DNA from: Deltaproteobacteria bacterium
GTDB taxonomy: Bacteria > Desulfobacterota > UBA8473
Assembly: GCA_030643245.1 (NCBI GenBank)
Contig: DAOWME010000094.1
Span: 1-10,243, forward strand
Direction of reading: 5' to 3'
DNA length: 10,243 nt
This document shows positions 5,314-10,243 of this stretch, piece by piece. The notes beneath the pieces are model-generated. The model was not told the origin of the DNA, did not search any database, and saw only the letters and a list, made by a program, of their open reading frames with translations. Position numbers and translations under genes: made by a program. Position 1 is the stretch's first letter. Every line of letters begins with the position of its first letter.

Positions 5314-8232
5314 TCAGAGTAACTTCGTAATCTCCAACCGCTCCCCCCCAAGGGCTGCGCTCTCTTCGAGTGCGCCCTGAGAGCCCAGGACCGCTACCAA
5401 CCCCTCTCGCCGCAGTCCACCAAGCGCCTCGCCGAAATTTCTAAAATGCGCCACAGTGGTGGAGAGGACCTCCTCGCGCATTCGCTGGCGGCCCGCATCA
5501 TCATCACGGCTCATATACCGTAACAGGGAGATATACCCCTTGGCATCGGGAAGCATGTGCTGGTCGATAGTCCCGATAACCCCTATGATGCTCTTAGTGA
5601 GTTCTTCGTCGCTGAGGTCAATATTCCTAAGGTAGTCTGCGGTTTCATCATAAACATCAAGGGTCTTCTCAAGGTTGGGATCACGGTAAGAAACAAAGGT
5701 GAATGTGCCTGAAAAGCGGTCGAAGATACTCGATGCGCTATACGCCCCCCCTTGCACCCTGATCTTATCCCAGAGCCACGCGGTGCGGAGATAGTGGCTA
5801 ATTACCAGGGTGGAGCCGTGAAACCTATACCCCCTTCTATAGAGGTTGGCGCCCTTTCCCACATAATTTACCTGAGACGGGACCACCAAACCCTCAAAGC
5901 GCGGCATCTCTGTGGGTTGCCAGCATTGCTTTTCAACCGGCGCCTCCGGAAATCGGGTGAGAAATTCCCTGACACGGGGACGGATGTTTGACCATCCTTC
6001 ACCATCGAGGGTCACGTTAAGGAGCATCCCCTTTCTGTTGACCAGCAAGCTTCGTATCTTCTCAAGAATCTTGAGAACGGAAGACCAGTCATCATCCACA
6101 GCAGTAGCGAGTTCCCGTAAAAAGAAAAGATAATTGACCCCTCTCATCTCCTCGGCCACCCAGTCAGCCTCGTTGAAATGGGCCCTCAGCCTCAAGTTTA
6201 CGACATTATGCCCTTCAGGCACAATGCTGTGTTCCTGTCTTGCCTTTTCCTCAAGGACCATCTGCCTGAAACGTTCCTGGTCATTAAATCGAGGCTCAAA
6301 GAAAACATCGGACAAGATGTTGAGAAGTTCACCTGCCTTGGGAAGCATGGCCTTTCCGCTCAGCATGAGCTGAACGACACTCTCAGTACTGTCTTTGGCA
6401 GTGGACGTGACTGTCCGTGGGTGAATACCCCCTGTTTCTCTGCTGATCCTCTGGGTAAGTCTCACATAGTCTTCTCTTTGTGTCCCCATCTCCAGAAGGG
6501 CTCGTCCAAAAAGGGGTACATACCGGAGATATTGCTGCGGCATACAGTGCAGATCGAAACCCACATCGAGGTAGAGGATCCCGTTGGTCTCTATATCATG
6601 GTAGAGAACTTGCGTTCCCTCCTCTCGGAGGACATCCAATGGGATGAGTTTGTTTTCCTTTTCAATGTCTTCGAGTTTGAGGAAGGGGATTGTAGCAAGG
6701 GCCTCCGGAGGATCGGGCGTTTCCTGCAGATCCCTCAGCCTTTTTGCATTTTCGATAATATTGCTTATGTCCGCGTAACTCATCTCTGCCCGTACCTGAG
6801 ACAAACGCCCACGCTCCTCTTCCTGATCCCTCTCTCCAAGCCGGGGATCCGATTTGAGGGTAAGGGTCGTTCTGTGGGGGTTATTGATAAGGAGGCGATC
6901 GATAAGAGACTCAAAGAATCGCTCTCCTGAGTTCACCCTGGTTTTTATGTTCGCCAGGGGTCTGTTAAATGCAAGGAGCGCCAAAGGATCTTCGTCATAG
7001 AGCCATGTGGTGAGCGCACGGAGCATCATAACCAACCCTCTGGGAAAGCCGCCGGTGTTGTTCTCACGCAACTGGAATTCAACGGTGTTTAGAGCAGCCT
7101 CCACAGTGAGGGGATCAATGCCGTCACTTACCAGGCCACTTAGGGTGTCGAGGATGAGGTATTCGATCCTCTCTGTATCCTCCGGGTCTATACCCTTCAG
7201 GCCTGTGGAGAAATAGATCTGGCGGAGTTCATCCTCCAATCCGGCACCGGCAATATCCTCGCCAAGGCCGGATTTGATGAGCGCCATGCGTAGTGGAGAC
7301 GAGGGCATCCCCAGGAGTATATATTCCAAGGTTTGCAGCGCCAGGTTCGTTTCCGGCGGGGTCGTTTCACTAAGGAGCCAGTTTACAGTCGTCATACCCT
7401 TTGACCGGTCGTCTTCCGCTTCTCCCCCGGCAAAAAACTTCACCAGGCTCCGGGGCCGATTGAACGGCTTCTGTAAGGGGACAGCTGAATCTATCCTCTT
7501 TTTTTCAAAATCGTTTAGATAGCCGTCTATTATCTTCAGCCGTTCATCAGGATCATCATCTCCATAAAAGAAGAAACGCGCATTAGAGGGGTGATAGTAA
7601 TCCTGGTGAAATGCCCGAAATGCCTCATAGGTCAGGTCCGGGATCTGCTTCGGATCGCCGCCTGATTCAAGGCCGTAGCATGTATCAGGGAAGAGAGACT
7701 GCTGGGAATATTCCATGATGAGACGGTCTGGAGAGGAATAGGCCCCTTTCATTTCATTGAAGACAACGCCCTTGTACGAGAGGGGTTGTTCCGGGTCCTC
7801 CAGCTCCAAGTGCCAGCCTTCCTGTTGAAAGATAAACGGCGTTATCCTCGGGTAGAATACCGCATCGAGATAGACATCTATGAGGTTGTAAAAGTCCCGA
7901 AGGTTTTGGCTGGCCACAGGATAACAGGTCTTGTCCGGGTAAGTGAATGCGTTCAGAAAGGTCTGGAGTGACCCCTTAAGAAGTTCCACGAACGGCTCCT
8001 TTACCGGATATTTCCTGGAACCGCAAAGCACGGAATGCTCAAGGATATGTGCCACTCCCGCAGAGTCCTTTGGAGGTGTGCGAAGAGTAACCGCAAAGAC
8101 CTTGTTTTCGTCGTCATTCATAATCGAGAGTATCTGTGCGCAGGTCTTTTTATGCCTGTAAATCCTGGCTTTGCTATTAAACTCAGAGATATTTTCTTCT
8201 TTGATAAGCTCAAAACTATTGATTCCTTCCAT
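5314..8232 (-). CDS. M16C family zinc metallopeptidase, PreP (presequence protease)-like
   Basis: The 972-aa product (from ATG 8230-8232) is a full-length pitrilysin-family peptidase of the PreP type, a clam-shaped enzyme that encloses and degrades short unfolded peptides. The inverted zinc motif HILEH gives His62, Glu65 (catalytic) and His66; the third ligand is Glu160 in FNEMKG, 94 residues after His66, like the spacing in plant PreP. Family signatures CGSRKYPVKEPF and NAFTYPDKTCYPVAS follow the motif. Arg825 and Tyr831 in IRVQGGAY match the paired Arg/Tyr that the C-terminal half contributes to the active site. No signal peptide is visible, so it is probably cytoplasmic. The frame extends to an ATG at 8292, but those 20 residues are encoded largely by repeat R3, whereas ATG 8232 has a strong GGAG six bases upstream and starts near the conserved FELI segment. 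Its neighbours are unrelated; it looks monocistronic. Confidence 0.93.
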   Translation of the reverse strand: MEGINSFELIKEENISEFNSKARIYRHKKTCAQILSIMNDDENKVFAVTLRTPPKDSAGVAHILEHSVLCGSRKYPVKEPFVELLKGSLQTFLNAFTYPDKTCYPVASQNLRDFYNLIDVYLDAVFYPRITPFIFQQEGWHLELEDPEQPLSYKGVVFNEMKGAYSSPDRLIMEYSQQSLFPDTCYGLESGGDPKQIPDLTYEAFRAFHQDYYHPSNARFFFYGDDDPDERLKIIDGYLNDFEKKRIDSAVPLQKPFNRPRSLVKFFAGGEAEDDRSKGMTTVNWLLSETTPPETNLALQTLEYILLGMPSSPLRMALIKSGLGEDIAGAGLEDELRQIYFSTGLKGIDPEDTERIEYLILDTLSGLVSDGIDPLTVEAALNTVEFQLRENNTGGFPRGLVMMLRALTTWLYDEDPLALLAFNRPLANIKTRVNSGERFFESLIDRLLINNPHRTTLTLKSDPRLGERDQEEERGRLSQVRAEMSYADISNIIENAKRLRDLQETPDPPEALATIPFLKLEDIEKENKLIPLDVLREEGTQVLYHDIETNGILYLDVGFDLHCMPQQYLRYVPLFGRALLEMGTQREDYVRLTQRISRETGGIHPRTVTSTAKDSTESVVQLMLSGKAMLPKAGELLNILSDVFFEPRFNDQERFRQMVLEEKARQEHSIVPEGHNVVNLRLRAHFNEADWVAEEMRGVNYLFFLRELATAVDDDWSSVLKILEKIRSLLVNRKGMLLNVTLDGEGWSNIRPRVREFLTRFPEAPVEKQCWQPTEMPRFEGLVVPSQVNYVGKGANLYRRGYRFHGSTLVISHYLRTAWLWDKIRVQGGAYSASSIFDRFSGTFTFVSYRDPNLEKTLDVYDETADYLRNIDLSDEELTKSIIGVIGTIDQHMLPDAKGYISLLRYMSRDDDAGRQRMREEVLSTTVAHFRNFGEALGGLRREGLVAVLGSQGALEESAALGGERLEITKLL

Positions 8233-8238
8233 TTCCTT

Positions 8239-8242
8239 CTCC
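8239..8242 (-). promoter_or_regulatory. Shine-Dalgarno sequence deciding the peptidase start
   Basis: GGAG on the minus strand lies 6 bases before the ATG at 8230-8232, inside GGAGAAGGAA. The alternative ATG at 8290-8292 has no comparable site. Confidence 0.65.
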
Positions 8243-8251
8243 AATTCACCA

Positions 8252-8275
8252 AGGGACGAGGCTGAAATAACTTCC
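8252..8275 (+). repeat. Repeat R3, partial copy C, in the peptidase leader
   Basis: These 24 bases match the reverse complement of 8411-8434 with one mismatch and are in the same orientation as R3 copy A. The match stops before the AAGTT half of the R3 dyad, so this copy is truncated. It lies 20-43 bases upstream of the preferred peptidase start and accounts for part of the spurious N-terminal extension. Confidence 0.7.
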
Positions 8276-8399
8276 CCATTTGTGCATCTCATCTTCAGGC
8301 CATCTTTGCCCGATCTTCAAACACAAAATCCTCGAAATAGGTCAAACTATTCCTGCGTTTTTGCGCTTTCAGATCGAACAAATCTAACCTAAATCTGAG

Positions 8400-8434
8400 C
8401 GCCAACTTGAGGAAGTTATTTCGGCCTCGTCCCT
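8400..8434 (-). repeat. Repeat R3, copy B (upstream of the peptidase gene)
   Basis: Inverted relative to copy A (5195-5229), 33 of 35 positions identical, and inverted relative to partial copy C (8252-8275), 23 of 24 identical. It has the dyad AACTTGAGGAAGTT at 8404-8417. With copy C it could form a stem of 24 bp with one mismatch around a 135-base loop in a transcript entering the peptidase gene. Confidence 0.7.
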
Positions 8435-8581
8435 AAATTGCAATTTATCAAGAACTCAGCGGCGGCCCTTTGCGCGGCTCATACACAGACACTTTAAGAA
8501 TTTACCGGACCCCTGACTACCCTACCGTATTTAAGTTTTCAATATTATCTCTCCCCGGTTCCCTAACACAGAATCGGATCT

Positions 8582-8610
8582 AGTGTATTGCCGGTATGCC
8601 CGGTTGTCAA
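8582..8610 (-). promoter_or_regulatory. Possible promoter of the peptidase gene
   Basis: On the minus strand a perfect TTGACA (8605-8610) is followed after 17 bases by TACACT (8582-8587), which matches the -10 consensus at 4 of 6 positions. Transcription would start near 8575 and give a leader of about 340 bases containing R3 copies B and C. The -10 box is mediocre. Confidence 0.4.
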
Positions 8611-8699
8611 CAAGAATTGCGAACAGAGACACATTTCCTTCGCTGGGCCCGGTGAAATGGGTTTTGTTCTTAAAGGGGTCAACAGCAAAAAAAACGGTA

Positions 8700-8737
8700 T
8701 TTGACAAAAGTAGGATCTCCTAGTAGGATATGTCAAA
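8700..8737 (+). promoter_or_regulatory. Thioesterase-truA promoter with nested operator-like dyads
   Basis: A perfect -35 TTGACA (8701-8706) and TAGGAT (8724-8729, 4 of 6) are spaced by 17 bases; start is expected near 8736, about 35 bases before the ATG. Two inverted repeats surround this promoter: TTTGACA (8700-8706) with TGTCAAA (8731-8737), and TAGGA (8711-8715) with TCCTA (8718-8722) inside the spacer. Such placement would suit a dimeric repressor covering the promoter; the regulator is unknown. Confidence 0.55.
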
Positions 8738-8770
8738 ACATATAAGGGGATAGGAGATAAAGAGGACACG

Positions 8771-9259
8771 ATGAGTATATGGGTCAAGAAACCGGGTCCT
8801 TCAGAGCTGGCGGAGATGGCGAAACGGACCATCGATGAATCTCTGGGGATTGAAATAGTCGAGATAGGAGATGATTATGTGGTCGGGACCATGCCTGTAG
8901 ATCATCGCACTTGCCAGCCCATGGGTCTGCTCCACGGAGGGGCCTCAGCAGTGTTGGCCGAGACCCTGGGCAGCATCGGGGCCAGCTACTGTGTTGACGG
9001 TTCAAAGTATTACTGCGTCGGAGTAGACATTAATGCCACTCATCTCCGGTCAGTACGCCAGGGGAAGGTAAAGGGGATCGGGAGGCCTGTCCATCTCGGT
9101 AAAAGTATCCACGTCTGGGAGATCAGGATAAGCGACGAGGAGGATAACCCTGTCTGCATAGCTCGGATAACATTGGCCGTTCGCCGATACAGAGAAAGTC
9201 CGGCTGATAAAGACCCCTTGTATCCGAAGAAACTCCCGGGATGGCGAGAAGGGGAATAA
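8771..9259 (+). CDS. Hotdog-fold acyl-CoA thioesterase, MenI/YdiI type (PaaI-like)
   Basis: The 162-aa product belongs to the PaaI-like hotdog thioesterases, which cleave acyl- or aroyl-CoA in the cytoplasm. It resembles E. coli YdiI (MenI), which hydrolyses 1,4-dihydroxy-2-naphthoyl-CoA in menaquinone synthesis. Shared features are the MPVDHRT strand (41-47), Gln49, the GLLHGGAS loop (His55), Glu64 as the expected catalytic acid, and NATHLRS (His91). The N-terminus aligns with YdiI from its first residues, supporting the ATG at 8771; AGAGG lies 5 bases upstream. A C-terminal tail of about 25 residues (KDPLYPKKLPGW and around) exceeds the 136-aa E. coli enzyme. No other menaquinone gene is nearby, so the substrate is uncertain; phenylacetyl-, 4-hydroxybenzoyl- or other CoA esters are possible. 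Tandem stops TAATAA close the gene, 28 bases before truA. Confidence 0.9.
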   Translation: MSIWVKKPGPSELAEMAKRTIDESLGIEIVEIGDDYVVGTMPVDHRTCQPMGLLHGGASAVLAETLGSIGASYCVDGSKYYCVGVDINATHLRSVRQGKVKGIGRPVHLGKSIHVWEIRISDEEDNPVCIARITLAVRRYRESPADKDPLYPKKLPGWREGE

Positions 9260-9287
9260 TAAGAAAGAATGTAGAGAGCCGGATTAG

Positions 9288-10025
9288 ATGCGGAAGATTA
9301 GGCTCATTATCGAATATGACGGTACGAACTATAGCGGCTGGCAGGTCCAGCCCAATGCGGTCACTATAGAGGAGACCATAGAGGACAGGCTGGAGAGGAT
9401 CACCCAGGGGGAGGCAAAACTCGTTGCGGCAGGGAGGACTGACGCGGGTGTCCACGCTGTGGGACAAGTGGCACACTTTGACACTGAATCGCGACTGGGT
9501 CTGGAGTGCATTCAGAGGGGATTGAACAGCCTCCTCCCTCCTGACATTGCCGTCAAAGAGATATACGAAGCGCCGGAGGGTTTTCATTCCCGGTACAGTG
9601 CAAAGAGTAGAATATATAAGTATGTAATCCTCAACCAGAGGTTTCCTTCCCCTCTACATAGAAATTTTTCATGGTTTATACACTACGAGCTCGATCTTGA
9701 TGAGATGAATAAGGCTGTTCAATGCCTCAAGGGAAGGCATGATTTCTCATCATTCAGGGCATCGGGCTGCAACAGCCATAACCCCGAAAGGGAGGTCTTA
9801 AGTGTGTCCCTGGAACAAGGTCCCTGGGGGGGCATAGTTTTTAATATAGAAGCAAATGCCTTCTTGAGACACATGGTAAGGAATATCGTAGGCACAATGG
9901 TGGATGTGGGCCGGGGAAAGATCAGGGCAAGCGGGTTCAAAGAGATTTTTCTCTCTAAAGACAGAAAGAATGCCGGCAAAACAGCCCCTCCACAGGGCCT
10001 GTTCCTAGTGAAGGTGAGGTATTAG
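9288..10025 (+). CDS. truA: tRNA pseudouridine synthase A (TruA), positions 38-40
   Basis: TruA isomerises uridine to pseudouridine at positions 38, 39 and 40 of the tRNA anticodon arm. The 245-aa product is close to usual bacterial length. It begins with the family start IRLIIEYDGTNYSGWQ, has the catalytic motif AAGRTDAGVHA with Asp52 as the expected nucleophile, the SRIYKYVI strand (107-114) with an active-site tyrosine, and the FLRHMVRNIVG helix (192-202) of the C-terminal domain. The ATG at 9288 fits the conserved N-terminus; only a weak GAGAG (9274-9278) serves as ribosome site. It is likely co-transcribed with the preceding thioesterase gene from the promoter at 8700-8737, as the 28-base gap holds no terminator. 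Confidence 0.97.
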   Translation: MRKIRLIIEYDGTNYSGWQVQPNAVTIEETIEDRLERITQGEAKLVAAGRTDAGVHAVGQVAHFDTESRLGLECIQRGLNSLLPPDIAVKEIYEAPEGFHSRYSAKSRIYKYVILNQRFPSPLHRNFSWFIHYELDLDEMNKAVQCLKGRHDFSSFRASGCNSHNPEREVLSVSLEQGPWGGIVFNIEANAFLRHMVRNIVGTMVDVGRGKIRASGFKEIFLSKDRKNAGKTAPPQGLFLVKVRY

Positions 10026-10088
10026 CTTTTTCCCATCGATAAGCCCCATCTCTTTGACCAGAAAAGGCCTTTACAATCCTCATAGATA

Positions 10089-10106
10089 TTGACAACTTTA
10101 AGTCAA
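10089..10106. other. Short dyad after truA
   Basis: TTGAC and GTCAA flank an 8-base centre in the space after truA. It could be a protein site or a minor hairpin; a 10-bp palindrome AAAGGCCTTT (10063-10072) lies just before it. No function can be assigned. Confidence 0.3.
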
Positions 10107-10110
10107 AGCA

Positions 10111-10134
10111 GCTCAGTTCGGCTGGGTCTTTTAT
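10111..10134 (+). terminator. Weak terminator candidate for the thioesterase-truA operon
   Basis: GCTCAG (10111-10116) can pair with CTGGGT (10122-10127), including two G-U pairs, around a UUCGG loop, and is followed by CTTTT. It stands 86 bases after the truA stop. The stem is short and the T run is only four bases, so confidence is low. Confidence 0.35.
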
Positions 10135-10243
10135 CCGTCATCCCGCTAACCGCTCGCTACCTGTCAGACGCTCTCCGCTCAATACCCAGCCATCCCGGCG
10201 CTTACAGCTCCAACCATCTCTGTCAGCTGGACAATTTATAATA

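Larger units (their letters stand above)
8293..8770. other. Gene-free divergent intergenic region
   Basis: No convincing gene lies here. The region contains the full R3 copy B (8400-8434), a perfect 12-bp palindrome AAATTGCAATTT (8435-8446) directly beside it, a minus-strand promoter candidate (8582-8610) and the strong thioesterase promoter with its dyads (8700-8737). The stretch 8447-8580 shows nothing I can interpret. Confidence 0.6.

Noticed and set aside
6178..6930. 250-codon open frame on the plus strand, antisense to the peptidase gene
   Set aside because: It lies wholly within the strongly supported M16C gene, shows no recognisable domain and has no promoter or ribosome site that I can see; long antisense frames are common opposite codon-biased genes.
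5195..8434. Composite transposon carrying the peptidase gene
   Set aside because: There is no transposase, the R3 ends are only 35 bases, a third partial copy lies inside, and I see no convincing target-site duplication. The inverted arrangement is still reported as an observation.
8563..8832. 89-codon minus-strand frame across the thioesterase promoter and start
   Set aside because: It overlaps the thioesterase N-terminus and its promoter, and the sequence resembles no known protein.
10026..10243. Possible gene or tRNA in the tail after truA
   Set aside because: Frames are short and broken on both strands, and I could not form a cloverleaf.

Overview
The window is about 10.2 kb of bacterial DNA at roughly 50% GC, carrying five protein genes and an unusual number of repeats in the spaces between them. 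The genes point to a Gram-negative (outer-membrane) bacterium that uses the MEP isoprenoid pathway. The compact bacterial-type IspG and the large AsmA/YhdP-like protein would fit a deltaproteobacterial or Nitrospirota-like lineage, but that placement is impression only. There is no phage, transposase, CRISPR, rRNA or tRNA gene.

Layout: a palindromic non-coding element (14-124); ispG on the minus strand (221-1309); a 384-base divergent intergenic region with facing promoters, repeats and hairpins; a large AsmA/YhdP-like envelope protein on the plus strand (1694-5149); a 164-base convergent intergenic region packed with repeats; a PreP-type M16C metallopeptidase on the minus strand (5314-8232); a 538-base divergent region with more repeats and promoters; then a likely plus-strand operon of a MenI/YdiI-type hotdog thioesterase (8771-9259) and truA (9288-10025); and a 218-base tail without a gene.

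The genes are largely unrelated housekeeping functions: isoprenoid precursor synthesis, envelope lipid handling, peptide clearance, CoA-thioester hydrolysis and tRNA modification. They do not form a common pathway. Only the last two look co-transcribed.

The most distinctive signal is non-coding. A 51-base direct repeat (R1) flanks the AsmA gene, and both copies keep a near-consensus sigma70-like promoter on the minus strand. A 35-base element (R3) flanks the peptidase gene as an inverted pair, and a third, partial R3 copy sits just before the peptidase start. A third motif (R2) lies beside R1 on both sides of the AsmA gene. The intergenic spaces therefore look like mosaics built from a small set of modules. 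Two annotated-looking N-terminal extensions (on ispG and on the peptidase) are best explained as read-through of promoter or repeat DNA, and the starts are revised here. I see no clear new protein system; the candidates for something undescribed are the repeat families.
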